Below are positions 9,228 to 20,300 of a stretch of DNA of 64,000 nucleotides, in pieces. How positions within the stretch are numbered: the first letter of the stretch is position 1; each line of letters begins with the position of its first letter. Both the position numbers and the translations under genes were made by a program. Origin of the DNA: Nematopogon swammerdamellus (lineage: Eukaryota; Arthropoda; Insecta; Lepidoptera; Adelidae); the NCBI GenBank assembly GCA_946902875.1, contig OX336343.1:20507596-20571595 (forward strand). The letters are read 5' to 3'. The notes under the pieces were generated by a model, which saw nothing but the letters and a program-made list of their open reading frames with translations, did no database searches and had not been told where the DNA came from.

Positions 9228-12058
9228 ACGCAGTGCAGCCTAAGGCGGAGGTCTGCACATTGGAAAATTCCAAACGCCTTTATATAACCGACCGCAACTC
9301 GGGCATAAATTTTCTCATAGACTCCGGAGCAGACATCTCGGTACTGAGTAGGAACAAAGGCTCACCCTCGGATTATGTTTTATACGCGGCAAACGGGTCG
9401 GCGATAACCACATACGGTGAGAAGTCACTAACTCTCGATCTCGGACTAAGAAGGCCATACAAATGGAGTTTCGTGGAGGCGAACGTGCGGATGCCTATAA
9501 TAGGCGCAGATTTCTTGGAGTATCATAACCTGCTCGTGGATCTGAGGAATCGACGTCTAATCGATGGTACAACGGAACTCCACGTGAAAACTACAGCAAT
9601 ATCGTCCGATCAACCGACAATAAAAACCGTCTGCGCCGGCGACCCATTTGGTGAGATAATAGCCTCCTTCCCCAACGTAACAAAGCCGTCCGTTTTCGGA
9701 AAGGAAGCCATAAAACACAGCGTCGAGCACTATATTGAGACAAAAGGCCCCCCCGTTCACTGCCGACCTAGACCCCTTGCTCCGGACAAGTACAAAAAAG
9801 TTAAACAGGAAATCGAGACAATGCTCGAACTCGGTATTATACAACCCAGTAAAAGTCCGTGGGCTTCGCCGATACATGTGGTCGACAAGAAAAACGGTGA
9901 CATCAGAATCGTAGGTGATTACCGATTACTCAATGGAAACACGATTTTGGACGCATATCCCACTCCACGATTACATGACTTCACCTACATTTTACACAAC
10001 AAAAGGGTATTCTCCAAGATTGATCTTAACAAAGCTTACCATCAAATACCGGTTCGTAAAGAAGACATTCCTAAGACAGCGGTAACCACACCTGTCGGCC
10101 TGTTTGAATACCGACGCATGTGCTTCGGCCTAAAAAACGCTGGGATGTCTTTCTGCAGGTTTATTCACACCGTTCTACAAGGACTAGATTATGTCTTCGC
10201 CTACGTTGACGATATAATAATAGCATCCGAGGACGAGGAAGCACACAAAAAACATCTGCGAGAAGTCTTACGACGCCTCGACGCGCACGGCATTACTTTA
10301 AACATGCAGAAGTCAGAATTCAATCGGTCACAGCTGACATTCCTTGGATACTCCGTTTCCCCGGAAGGGATCACTCCGCTACCCGAAAGAGTCTCAGCGT
10401 TGAGCAATTACAAAAAACCCACCACGGTTCTCGAGTTACGACGATTCATTGGTGCCATAAATTTCTATCGAGAATGCTTGCCAAACGCTGCAGTTTATTT
10501 AGCACCACTCAATAGATATTTGGTGAACTCAAAGAAACGAGACAAAACAATAATTCAATGGACACCGGAGGCAGACGTCGCTTTCGAAAATTGTAAAGAG
10601 GCAATTAAGAATGCGTGTATGTTGGCGCACCCCGCAGCGGGAGCTCAACTAAGCATAATGACAGATGCCAGCAACACTAGTGTCGGAGCTGTATTGCACC
10701 AACATTCATCAAAGGGGAGAGAGCCATTGGGTTTCTTTAGTAAGACGTTGAGTGAGACACAGCGCAAATACAGCACATACGACCGAGAGCTGTTAGGTAT
10801 CTACATGGCGGTCAAGCACTTCCGTCGGCTCATCGAGGGATCGTTTGTTAAAGTTTATTGCGACCACAAACCTCTAACTTTCGCCTTCAAGAAAAACGAA
10901 ACAACTAATGATACGCCGAGACGATTACGCCAGCTTGACTACATATCACAATTCGTGTCAAGCATCGAACACATCGCCGGCGAAGACAATCCTGTGGCAG
11001 ATTTTCTGTCACGCCTCGCCGAAATCAATTGTCCCGGCGCAATAGACTATGAGAAGCTAGCACAGGCACAACAATCAGACGGAGAGTTGAAGGAACTTCT
11101 TTCACGAGAAAACTCAACTCTTCGATTAGTTCAGATTCCGGCCATCAAATTGAATGTTTATTGTGACACGACCGGCGGAAAGACAAGGCCGTACCTCACG
11201 AAGAACTTTCGCCATCAAGCCTTCACGACCATACATGGTATTTCACATCCAGGCGTAAGAGGAACGCGCAGGCTGATGAAGGAGAAATTCTTTTGGCCCG
11301 GCATGCTGAACGACGTCAAGGAGTGGACAAAGTCGTGCCTACCATGCCAGAAGTCGAAGGTATCACGGCATACAAAGTCGCCATTTGGGAAGTATGAACC
11401 AAGTGATCGGTTTCAGCACCTGAATGTGGACATGGTTGGTCCACTCATGCCTTCAAATGGATACCGCTACGCAGTGACGATCGAGGACCGAGCAACAAAT
11501 TGGCCAGAGGCAATCCCCGTCAGCGACATGTCGGCCGAAACTGTCGCGAGGGTTGTCTACGAGCACTGGATTGTCCGTTTCGGCTGCCCCCTACGAATTT
11601 CCACAGATCAAGGACGTAACTTCGAGGCAGAGCTGTTTCAGAACCTCGCGAAGTGCATGGGTATTAAAAAAATCAGGACAACCAGCTATCACCCGCAATC
11701 GAACGGCCTTATCGAAAATTTTCACCGAAGTATGAAAGCAGCATTAATGGCCCGATCAAACAGCGAGAACTGGGCAGAAGAATTACCATCAGTTTTATAT
11801 GGTCTGAGAGCAGCTCTTCGAGACGACACGTCAATCAGCGCAGCTGAAATGGTTTATGGAACCACTATTAGACTGCCGGGAGAGTTTTTCGAACCTTCAC
11901 CAACATCGTACACCGTCGACGAGAGCTATGTGGACAAACTTCGCGAACACATAAGCAAAATAGCTTCTGTACCTAAGCGCGAAGCTAGGCAGACGTCAGT
12001 TTTTGTGCATCCGGAACTAAGTAGGTGCACACACGGTTCGTCAGGTGTGATCGCGTGA
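9185..12058 (+). CDS. Gypsy Pol polyprotein (protease, RT, RNase H, integrase)
   Basis: 957 codons. The aspartic protease motif FLIDSGADISVLS is near residue 45. The reverse transcriptase has DIRIVGDYRLLN, FSKIDLNKAYHQIPV, FGLKNAGMSF and the catalytic YVDD near residue 339. RNase H has MTDASNTSVGAVLHQ near 493 and YDRELLGIY. The integrase zinc-binding H-H-C-C ends CLPCQKSK near 725, and the D-D-E core is visible (NVDMVGP, STDQGRNF, ENFHRSM). The frame ends early at 12058; the integrase C-terminal tail continues in another frame from about 12030, so a single-base-type indel has split it. The ATG at 9185 is internal to the gag overlap and is unlikely to be the true start of translation. Confidence 0.93.
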   Translation: MRVEGPDENAIGKLDAVQPKAEVCTLENSKRLYITDRNSGINFLIDSGADISVLSRNKGSPSDYVLYAANGSAITTYGEKSLTLDLGLRRPYKWSFVEANVRMPIIGADFLEYHNLLVDLRNRRLIDGTTELHVKTTAISSDQPTIKTVCAGDPFGEIIASFPNVTKPSVFGKEAIKHSVEHYIETKGPPVHCRPRPLAPDKYKKVKQEIETMLELGIIQPSKSPWASPIHVVDKKNGDIRIVGDYRLLNGNTILDAYPTPRLHDFTYILHNKRVFSKIDLNKAYHQIPVRKEDIPKTAVTTPVGLFEYRRMCFGLKNAGMSFCRFIHTVLQGLDYVFAYVDDIIIASEDEEAHKKHLREVLRRLDAHGITLNMQKSEFNRSQLTFLGYSVSPEGITPLPERVSALSNYKKPTTVLELRRFIGAINFYRECLPNAAVYLAPLNRYLVNSKKRDKTIIQWTPEADVAFENCKEAIKNACMLAHPAAGAQLSIMTDASNTSVGAVLHQHSSKGREPLGFFSKTLSETQRKYSTYDRELLGIYMAVKHFRRLIEGSFVKVYCDHKPLTFAFKKNETTNDTPRRLRQLDYISQFVSSIEHIAGEDNPVADFLSRLAEINCPGAIDYEKLAQAQQSDGELKELLSRENSTLRLVQIPAIKLNVYCDTTGGKTRPYLTKNFRHQAFTTIHGISHPGVRGTRRLMKEKFFWPGMLNDVKEWTKSCLPCQKSKVSRHTKSPFGKYEPSDRFQHLNVDMVGPLMPSNGYRYAVTIEDRATNWPEAIPVSDMSAETVARVVYEHWIVRFGCPLRISTDQGRNFEAELFQNLAKCMGIKKIRTTSYHPQSNGLIENFHRSMKAALMARSNSENWAEELPSVLYGLRAALRDDTSISAAEMVYGTTIRLPGEFFEPSPTSYTVDESYVDKLREHISKIASVPKREARQTSVFVHPELSRCTHGSSGVIA

Positions 12059-12366
12059 CACGACCTCTCACACCACCTTACGAAGGACCGTTCCCGGTAA
12101 TAAAAAAGAAAGACAAATATTTTATAGTAAAACTTCCTAACAGGGAAGTCGCAATAACATTGGACAGGCTGAAACCGGCTTTCTTACCCAACGATGAAAG
12201 AAACGGTTCACGCGACGCACCTGCCGACTCCGCCCAAGTACCTACAACGAAGCCTAGTCCCACATCTCCTACCCATAATTCAAGTGAGACAGACACTACA
12301 ATACCATATCACGTGTCTAAGTTCGGTAGAATATGTAAAAAAACTGTTCGTTTTGCAGACCAATAA
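12025..12366 (+). pseudogene. Frameshifted C-terminal tail of gypsy integrase
   Basis: Reads PLTPPYEGPFPVIKKKDKYF, then VKLPNREVAITLDRLKPAF, the usual end of gypsy integrases (P.Y.GP..V......F......G....V..DRLKPA). It overlaps the end of the main Pol frame by 34 nt and is displaced by one base, so the original protein was longer. Ends with a stop at 12364-12366. Confidence 0.85.
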
Positions 12367-13911
12367 CTTTCGTTTCATTCTCACCCATATCGACGACCAG
12401 CTGAGTGCCGGTCAGCGTCCCGGTTTGTCTGTGAACCATAAAAATAGTGAAAGTGCAGTGAAATAAACAAATAACAGGTGTATCTGAGGCGCTAAGCCCC
12501 ATCCAAACAAAGTGCAATGGTGTGGACAAAAAAAATTACCATAAAACTATTACAAACAATAATGATACTCGAACTGTTTATTGCTTGCACCAGAAACATT
12601 ATGAAAGGACTAATATTACGCTATTTACTTTATACTTCTTACTTTTATGTCGTGATTATAGTTATGTTAATAATATGTTGCTTAAAATGAGTTCAATTTA
12701 AACTTTCTTTGTGTCACATAATCTATTTGAAAGTGATAAATGTGCATGTATTAGTTTTAACAAAGCCGCAATCAATCTTAGAAATCGCAATAACGTTTTG
12801 TGAGTTGTATTAGGAAGCATACAAATGTTGGAAAACCTGTCGTTTAACATCCGTCAAGGAAATCTACGACAGATCCGTCAACTTGTTAGAGTATCGTTTC
12901 ATTCGCATCACTTATATTTTATAACAATAGCGCTAATACCTGCTGTTCCAAGATACACTGAATAGTTTGTAATTTAATTTGAACATTTAATAGTTTTAAT
13001 TTATTGTATAATGTTTAATTTGTAAGATTAGACACAAATAGCGCAAGATCGTACGTAGTTATAACTATAACTTATAATAACGCACGTTTCATCAAATGCA
13101 TTCTTGTTCAAACAATAAACCTCGTTCGTACACACGGGCGTAAAGCACTTATGCTGAGAGATGTAAAAAATTTTACGACAACGGAAGGTTACGCACAAAA
13201 CTCCATGCCCAACGCTTGTAGTTTTGCCTGATCGCAATGTCGATTTTTCATAATACACTTACTCATTACTTTTACTTAATTAATAATCGTAGTATGCATG
13301 CATCTTAACGTAATCAGTAAATTATAGAAGAAATGTATTATATTTTACACAATTATTTTCATACAGCGGTATGGTTTATTGATTTTGTGTAAATTTACAC
13401 CTCATTCTGTGTTAGTTAGTACTTCGAATTAGTTAAAAAGTTAGTGTAGAAATTTTAATGGTACGTGTTCTCAAATCTATTCCTATGCCTATCTACGATT
13501 GTGTTATGTAATAGGTATTAAGCTTAGTCATACTTGTGTGTGAAATTATTGGCGGTCTCTCTCTTTGCAAAACAAAAGGACTCTCGCCTCAGCGGTTTTT
13601 ACGACCGCATTGGTGAGCACAATCATCTAGGGTCATTGTTAGGATAGTTTTATTGCACCTCTTCAAATTTTTCAAGTGTCTCTTTTGTACGCCATCATTT
13701 CTGTGGTTCCTGGCCCCCTGTATGTTATTGAAATGTTTTTATCTTTCTCATCGTGTTTATATCTCGTCTTTAAAATGTTTTCTATATTTGTAGTAAGTGG
13801 AGGCAGTCGTATAAAAGCAGATAACTGTCACAAGTAATGAACGATTCGTAATTAAAGGTAATTTTGGTAATGTTGTAATGACAAAAATTTTTTCATAAAG
13901 GGGGAAATTGA
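12367..13911 (+). other. Non-coding 3' region of the gypsy element
   Basis: 1.5 kb of AT-rich sequence between pol and the right LTR. No envelope-like frame, membrane segment or repeat recognised. It may be an acquired spacer or a fully decayed third gene. Confidence 0.6.
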
Positions 13912-14174
13912 TGTGCCGGACACGACACATCGGTCCGATGCGACGCGGGTACCGCACCCCGCGCCCCTCTGGCGCGGCGTGCGTCCGCGCTCGCCTCGGC
14001 CCGCCGCCCTGGCAGTCGATCACACCACGGAGTCAAGTATAGTCGCTTTGAGTCAATAATAATTTCTAAGTCGTTTTATTACACGTTTATACACAGCTAT
14101 CATAGTGTTTCATTTGGACCTTAAACACTAACACCCTACATAGGACACTCGCATATAGTAGCTAAAGTGCCACA
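13912..14174 (+). repeat. Right LTR of the gypsy element
   Basis: 263 bp, same sequence as the left LTR by eye, directly preceded by the polypurine tract and followed by CTGG. Confidence 0.92.
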
Positions 14175-14178
14175 CTGG

Positions 14179-14634
14179 GGAAAGGCTATTAACCCGCGAT
14201 TTGAAGATCCGTGGATTGTAGGAGTGGGGAAAGATATTCCCTGGGAGCCCGTTTCACACCTTTGCAGTGCGGCACAAGAGCGATTAAGAGACTCGTGCAG
14301 TTCGAAGGACTCTTCTGTCGACTACAAAGGGGTGTTCCGCGAGAGTATGGCGGGTTTGGCGAAGGCGAACAGGAGAAGGAGGGATAAGCAAGTTCGTCAG
14401 AGCAGCGGCCATAGTAGTACCGATAAAACAGGCTCAATGAACCAACGATACGTACTTGCTTCTAATCCTAAACTCACGCGCATGCCGCGGGTCAGGGCAC
14501 GAGCAGATTTGAGAACAATACCTACTAGGACGAAAGAATCTGGATTAAGTAACTCACAGATGGTAGTTACCACAGAGCACGAAATACCCCCGCCCGCGCC
14601 CCCTCCTAGAGGCGCCCTAAGCGATAATATTTGA
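14179..14634 (+). CDS. Unrecognised open frame right of the gypsy element
   Basis: About 150 open codons: WIVGVGKDIPWEPVSHLCS, a basic segment (KANRRRRDKQVRQ), and a Pro-rich end (EIPPPAPPPRGAL). No domain known to me. Before the gypsy insertion the frame was closed by a TAA just upstream, so an upstream exon would be needed. The Pro-rich end overlaps an inverted repeat. Could be chance. Confidence 0.25.
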   Translation, partial: GKAINPRFEDPWIVGVGKDIPWEPVSHLCSAAQERLRDSCSSKDSSVDYKGVFRESMAGLAKANRRRRDKQVRQSSGHSSTDKTGSMNQRYVLASNPKLTRMPRVRARADLRTIPTRTKESGLSNSQMVVTTEHEIPPPAPPPRGALSDNI

Positions 14635-14862
14635 AACCCAATAACTGGACGCAGTGCTACTAGCGCTTCGTATGTGTGTGTGTGTGTTAGTATCGACACT
14701 ACACACAAAGAGGAGCAAGTTAGGCACACGCACAAAACAAATGCACACGCACAACACACATATGAAAGTCATAGGCCACGCCTACAGGCTTCAACGCCGT
14801 TGTAGGGAAATCGCGCTCAGGGCGCCTCTAGAAGGGGGCGCGGGCGGGGGGCGTTCCGTGCT
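14576..14862. repeat. Inverted repeat of ~48 bp around a GT-rich loop
   Basis: GAGCACGAAATACCCCCGCC at 14576 and the inverse of GGGCGTTCCGTGCTC near 14862 are ends of two arms sharing AGAGGCGCCCT. The ~190-bp loop includes a (GT)n run at 14673-14689. Possibly a MITE. Confidence 0.6.
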
Positions 14863-15004
14863 CTGTGGTAGTTACCTACCCTATACTGTTAGAAAGTGAA
14901 GCCATATGTCTGTGCTATAACAACGAGAAGGTCACAGTGATCTTAGGTCACATAAGATCACAGAAGACAACTGTAACGGCTAACGGTGTTGTAAGAAATA
15001 AATA

Positions 15005-15115
15005 AAGAAAAAAACCGGCCAAGTGCGAGTCAAACTCGCGCACCGAGGGTTTCGTATCGCCATGTCATGTTCAGCGCCATTCACGCCATCTATTATGGCG
15101 TGTTTTGTGAAATGC
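15005..15115 (+). repeat. Dispersed repeat (CCGGCCAAGTGCGAGT type)
   Basis: An inverted relative lies at 32270-32440: both share the CAAGTGCGAGT start, the CGCGCACCGAGGGTT core and a CGCCATCT segment. This family is common in lepidopteran DNA; class not determined. Confidence 0.6.
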
Positions 15116-15141
15116 TTCAAACTAGTCTTAACAATGCTTAA

Positions 15142-16109
15142 CCCTCCCTTACTCGGGCGACTATTGAGTAACGCGGTTGCTCGCGCGGGGATAGTTATGC
15201 AACCCAAGATTTTTATTGTTTTATAGGCGAAACGAGTAACTTTACTTAAAATATAAAACTGATTGTGATAAATAGACGGATTATTAATAAAAATGCATCA
15301 AACAAAGTTATATAATGTTTATTTTTTAGAAATTATAATTAAACCAAATAATATGATAAAAAATCAAATATTATGCATCCGTCTTATAAAAAGGAGAAAA
15401 ACATGCGGACATTTATTTTCTTTTAACAATTAGACATAGTAATCATGAAAATGAGTATACAACGGATAATTACACTTAAATATTTTTTTGTATTCACGTC
15501 CATTTTCACATTTCTGACCAATTAGATTCGTGTGATTTCGGCAGATGATTTTTTTGCATACGGTGCATTGACATGAGGTTTTCTTGTCCTTCTTACGAGG
15601 AAATATTACAAGTCTTATGTTTTACTTTCTTATATTCAAAAGATTCGATCCTCGTCCAAGCTAGAGCTAGCCATCTACAACAAAATAAAAATATATTTTG
15701 TCACCCATAGTATACTAAAAAGGATTTTTACGCCAATAGATTGCAGAAGAACAATGACAGATTGCTAATACATAAAATAAATGAAGTAAAAGAGACAGCA
15801 TAGGCAAAATTTCTGAGAAATTATCTAAAATAAAAAATCTTACCTTTGTCGAAAATTGTAACGTGGTTACTCGCGAGGATAGCTACTATCCCCAGCGCAA
15901 CTTCGACACGTCCTCACTCAAGAACGGCGTATGCGCCACATTGACTTATATATTACTAATGCGCCACCGATTTTCTTCCGTCACCCAACGTACATACACA
16001 CTAAAGTCAGCTACTGAAGAAACCGACAACATCCGAGCGCTAATATCAAAGTAATAACGTATTGAAATTTCATGGGGATAGATACTATCCCCGCGCGAGC
16101 AAGGGAGGG
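15142..16109 (-). mobile_element. Decayed piggyBac element between TTAA sites
   Basis: Flanked by TTAA at 15138-15141 and 16110-16113, with inverted ends CCCTCCCTTACTCG / CGAGCAAGGGAGGG. A piggyBac-like cysteine-rich C-terminus lies inside on the minus strand. At 968 bp it has lost most of a ~2.4-kb autonomous element. Confidence 0.8.
15430..15620 (-). pseudogene. piggyBac transposase C-terminal zinc-ribbon remnant
   Basis: Minus-strand codons read KKDKKTSCQCTVCKKIICRN, then HTNLIGQKC, ending HFHDYYV-stop at 15430. The C-x-C-x(2)-C-x(4)-C...H...C spacing is the cysteine-rich domain that ends piggyBac transposases and binds the transposon ends. The catalytic DDD core is not present. Confidence 0.75.
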
Positions 16110-16113
16110 TTAA

Positions 16114-16481
16114 AAAAAGTTTGTACAAACATCACCATACCACACACCCACCGCAAGAATATCTCTCAAGCGAATTTGCAAAGTTCATGGAATAATTATT
16201 ACCCTCTACAGATTCTCAGAGGCTTAGTCAGACCAGCTGCCCGAGTTATTGAACCGAAGGTCGCCCGAACGTTTACCTAAGTACCTATACATACATGACT
16301 CAAGTGGAGCTTTGACCTTATAATCAATCATTGGTTGATTGTGTTGGAGTGTGAATTGAAGAATGATTTTGATTTTGGATGGTATGGGGAAACTGTTCTA
16401 TGCACTAGTTATATTTCTTCATTTTGAATCGTTTGTTGTTATTTAAATATATTTGAAGGCTCACAGGGCCCCGCGCACATA
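16114..16481. other. Intergenic, nothing recognised
   Basis: No gene or clear repeat seen. Confidence 0.4.
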
Positions 16482-18135
16482 ACCAGGATCCTCGTCATTA
16501 GAATCAGGCACGGTGATCAGGGCCCGATTGAGGGTCCTGCTCGCCCTAGGCCCTAGGCTCAGATTTCATAGCGCCCCCTAGCCAGCGCCGAGGAATATTA
16601 TTTCGGAAACAAATGTTTATAATAAACTAATAAAAAAAAATCACAGATTTCGTGCTTTACACGACTATCGAGCACATTGCAAATGAATCTACGGAATTCG
16701 AAAAAATATTGCCGCTGAGCGACACGAGAAAGTCGGGATAAGGAAAAGGTTAGTTGGGTTCTGATGATGGAGCCGGAAGGAAGCCATAGGAACTCCTAAA
16801 CTACACATGATAAGCCCATCGTGTTTGGGCTCGTTGGATATAGGAATATAGGATTATAGATTAGGTTAGGTTCGGTTAGGTACTTATCTTCTATAGACTT
16901 ATATTATATTTTTATATTTGATATTTATTAATTGTTACTTTAGTTTGACATAATGTCAAGCTTATCTCTTTTTCTGTCTAAATTTGAGTTTACATTTTTT
17001 AAGCTGCTTGTGTTTTTGAAAAATAATAAAAAATATATAAATGTAATATTTTATTATTATTTTGTTCAATTCATTTTCAATGCGACGCATCTTCTAACCT
17101 AACCTATATTCCTATATCCAACGAGCCCAAATATGGTGGATGTATCATGTGTAGTTTAGGAGTTCCTATGGCTTCCTTCCGGCTCCATCATCACAACCCT
17201 GGAAATAACATATGACTAGAGTACTTGCGAAGACAAATCCAACGAGCCCAAACACGGTCATTTTATCATATATGGTTTAGGAGTTCCTATGGCTTCATTC
17301 CGGCTCCATCATCAGGACCCTGGACATCATATATTATGACAAGAGTACTTGCAAAGACAAATCCAACGAGCCCAAACACGATGGGCTTATCATGTGTAGT
17401 TTAGGAGTTCCTATGGCTTCCTTCCGGCTCCATCATCAGACCCCAACTAACCTTTTCTTTATCCCGACTTTCTCGTGTCGCTCAGCGACAATATTTTTTT
17501 TCGAATTCCGTAGATTCATTTCCAATGTGCTCGATAGTCGTGTGAGGCACGAAATCTGTGAAATTATTTTTTTAAAAAGGTTGAGCTACAGGGCAAACCC
17601 TTAACCCGATCGTCTTTGTTTTAGGCTCAAATTGTAGCTGACTAAATTGCCCAGAAGAGTTTTACTCAAATTTTTTATATCATTCTCCGTTTCCAAAATA
17701 TCGAGCGCCAAAATAAAAAAATCGGAAAAAAAATATTTATTTTTTCACTATTTCGGCCTTAACTTTTTTCGTTTTTTACTTTCTCGAATAATTATTTTTG
17801 CACCTTACAGCTCTCATATAATATACACGTCTTTTGAGCCTTTTTTGAATATCATATCTTCACAACTCTCCGAGATATAAGGGGATCGCACTTTTACGTG
17901 AAATCGGGGCCTATACTGGAACAAACAAAAAGACATTTTCAATTTTAAAAACACACAGTCGAATTGACTGCGCCCGCGCTGCCGCCCGCTACGCCGCCGC
18001 AGCCCCTGCGCCGCCGCCGCCGCCATACCGCCGCGCCGCCCGCCCTATGATGCGCCCCTAAAATCCAGGCTATACCCTAATTAGCCTATTGGTAAATCGG
18101 GCCCTGATCTGATTCTAATGACGAGGATCCTTACA
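16482..18135. mobile_element. Inverted-repeat element with internal palindromic arms
   Basis: The ends share AGGATCCTCGTCATTAGAAT (16488, and inverted near 18127) followed by the inner motif CAGGGCCCGATT. Inside, 16640-16835 is inverted relative to 17360-17580. The boundary segment of that arm (TTCCTATGGCTTCCTTCCGG) is present three times in direct orientation at about 17165, 17287 and 17410, spaced about 122 bp. The right quarter has a CCG-rich block (17970-18050). No gene is recognised. Confidence 0.65.
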
Positions 18136-18310
18136 GGATGTTGTAACGACCAGTACATTAATTTCGCCAGCGCAATCCTCATGTTTTACCGAGACAAAAA
18201 AGGAAGTAAAGCTTTTCTCTAAAGTGTCTAGTTTTCGAGATATTAATTTTTGAAATTTATGTTTCCGTCAAGTGCAATTTGACGCGCGCGGGGGGAGGGC
18301 GCTGGCTGGC
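18125..18310 (+). repeat. Dispersed repeat, second copy at 26686-26870
   Basis: Shares ACATTAATTTCGCCAGCGCA, then AAAGTGTCTAGTTTT and a GC-rich end GGAGGG.GCTGGCGCGGGAAC with the copy at 26686. Confidence 0.75.
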
Positions 18311-18342
18311 GCGGGAACGGTCAGGGTCGACTGTTGGTCGTG

Positions 18343-19110
18343 ACCATAAGCTCACATGGTCAGAACTTGGATGGGTGACCGCTCGACCGTTGTTGGAGGA
18401 AGGTGTGGAACTAAGCTTGCGATGGCTTCACCGAACATATCCGGGCCCATCAGCAGTAGAGTAGAGTTGTTAATCGAGGTCGGGACTAGCGAGTGGCCAC
18501 TCTAAATTTCCCACGCATGCGGGATCTAACTTCCACAGCGAAGAGATCAGTCTTGAATCCGTTTCTCACAATCCGGTCTGCTAAGTTGCAGTACTTGTTA
18601 AGTTTGATGTTGTGGTCCTTCGGTATGTTACTTTCCCATGGAACTTTAAATTCAACAAGTACTACATGCTTTGTCGCTTTTGAGAATATTTGTATATCCG
18701 GTCTTAATGCTGTGGTACAGATTTCCGAAGGCATTTGGTAATGCTTCTCATGCGTGTCCATCAACAATTCCCCATCCTTTGCTGCTCCCAAAATTGAAGA
18801 AGGTTTAGTCCTATCTGTGGGCAACTTTTTGGCTCCAGGTTTCGCTTAATGTGGTTCGGATTCCATGTAAAACTGCAGCTCCCTCCCCTTCTTACCTTAC
18901 TCGGTGGTGGGGTTTAACCCGCCCGGGTTGGTACCACCGCACTGAATGAAAGGTCGATTAAAACGGCAATGTAAATAGTTTGCGTTTTACGTTCAGTGTA
19001 GCAGGGAACAACCGAAGGGAAGCACTGAAATGGCACCTTGTTCACCAAGGTGTTATTGGCTGACATCAGGGATATAGTAGGTTACGATGGTGTCAGGTTA
19101 AGTAAACAAG
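18343..19110 (+). mobile_element. Chimeric SINE interrupted by a mobile ORF
   Basis: The 5S-like head (CTTGGATGGGTGACCGCTCG at 18367) is separated from the B box (GGTTCGGATTCC at 18851) and body by about 450 bp, which hold the minus-strand ORF at 18486-18824. Confidence 0.65.
18486..18824 (-). pseudogene. Transposon-derived C-terminal domain (LVEFKVPWE type)
   Basis: 112 codons: LRPDIQIFSKATKHVVLVEF, then KVPWESNIPKDHNIKLNKYC and RNGFKTDLFAVEV. The pattern TLRPD...S......ELTVPWE......K..KY..L.....GW....FPVEV is a nuclease-like fold seen at the end of some animal retroelement proteins. The remainder of that element is absent. Confidence 0.55.
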
Positions 19111-19700
19111 TATTTCAAAAATAAATATTTTATTTACTTTATTTTAGTTAAAACTGTTGTCTATATTCTGAAGATGATATCAAAACGCAAACATATTAAT
19201 ATTATGTCAGTTCTCGAATATGGTGCTCAGTTGAATACAGAAAGAATTATTTTCTATGTCCATGACAAGAAACATGTTTTATTTTTATCTTTCTATTCTA
19301 TATATTAATATGTGGTGTGTGCTTTACCAATGCATCCCCTTAAAGCAATTAAACACTATGAGCGAAGTTAAAAATTTGCTTTTTCAGCTTTTGTGTTCAC
19401 TAAAGATAATTAAAAAAAAATTTAAAACAAGGCCACACCATGGCCGCACGAATGGCTTTTAACCCAGAATTTGTATGACCTAAAGATTTTCCAAATATTA
19501 ACCTAATTAAAATGTAAAAGTGTGTAATGGAAATAAATTAATTTATTTCTGTAAATGAATTTAATCATAAATGTATAAATGTAAAATGTAATTTAATGAA
19601 ATGTATTTAATAACTGCATAAATTGTTTTGACCATGTAAGTTCAAGGCAAATTGCATTGTAATGTAACTTTGTTATTTTATTTACAAATAAACAGAATTG
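19111..19700. other. AT-rich intergenic sequence
   Basis: No gene or clear repeat seen. Confidence 0.4.
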
Positions 19701-20300
19701 TATTATCTATACATATAATAAAATCGTAGAGGTAAGAAAGTCTGTACATTGAATGTATTCGGAAAAAAACTAACCAGGGTGGCTTAAAATGAGATACTGA
19801 ACATGTTAGAACAGTTTTTAAAATTTTTGTTTGTTTGTTTGTTTGTTTGTCTGTACGCGCATCACGCAAAAACCACTGAACGGAATTAGACGAAACGTTG
19901 TATAGTGGCAGTTTATATGCCGGGTTAACATAATACGTAAAAAAAAATTACAAAAATAAAAAAAAAATTACAATTATAAACATTATTGCGCGTTTAAAAT
20001 CACGTAGTCCAAAGTACATAATTATATCTTGAGAACTGGCAGCAAATACAATTTGAATAAAATATTCATTCGAAATTTAAAAATAAGTAGATACAACGAA
20101 AATGACAGTTCTTCTTTTTTATAACTTGAACACAATAGTCTATACATATTTATTCTTTCTATACATATCATAAAATCGTAAATGCAAAAATGTCTATTTG
20201 TACGCGCATCTCGCAAAAACCACTGAACGGAATTTGACGAAACTTTTTATAGTGACAGTGTTTATCCCGGACGAACATAATAATTAAGAAATATAATAAA
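19700..20300 (+). repeat. Two copies of a dispersed repeat
   Basis: Copies at about 19710-19900 and 20150-20260 share TATACATAT.ATAAAATCGTA, GTACGCGCATC.CGCAAAAAC and CACTGAACGGAATT. This family is frequent in moth and butterfly genomes; class not determined. Confidence 0.6.

Larger units (their letters stand above)
8556..14174 (+). mobile_element. Ty3/gypsy LTR retrotransposon with matching LTRs
   Basis: 263-bp LTRs (8556-8818 and 13912-14174, TG...CA, no difference seen) are flanked by the 4-bp duplication CTGG (8552-8555, 14175-14178). A purine-rich tract (AAAGGGGGAAATTGA) precedes the right LTR, and TGGTGACC, a possible primer-binding site, begins 3 nt past the left LTR. Order: gag remnant, protease, reverse transcriptase, RNase H, integrase, then about 1.5 kb of non-coding DNA. 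Matching LTRs imply a recent insertion, yet gag is very short and pol is frameshifted, so the source copy was probably mobilised in trans or the lesions are new. Confidence 0.93.

Noticed and set aside
12367..13911. Envelope gene making the gypsy element an errantivirus
   Set aside because: No open frame with signal peptide or membrane anchor; the region is AT-rich and non-coding.
14980..15226. Opposing ~70-codon frames near 15.1 kb
   Set aside because: They lie in a dispersed repeat (related to 32270-32440) and the end of the piggyBac remnant.
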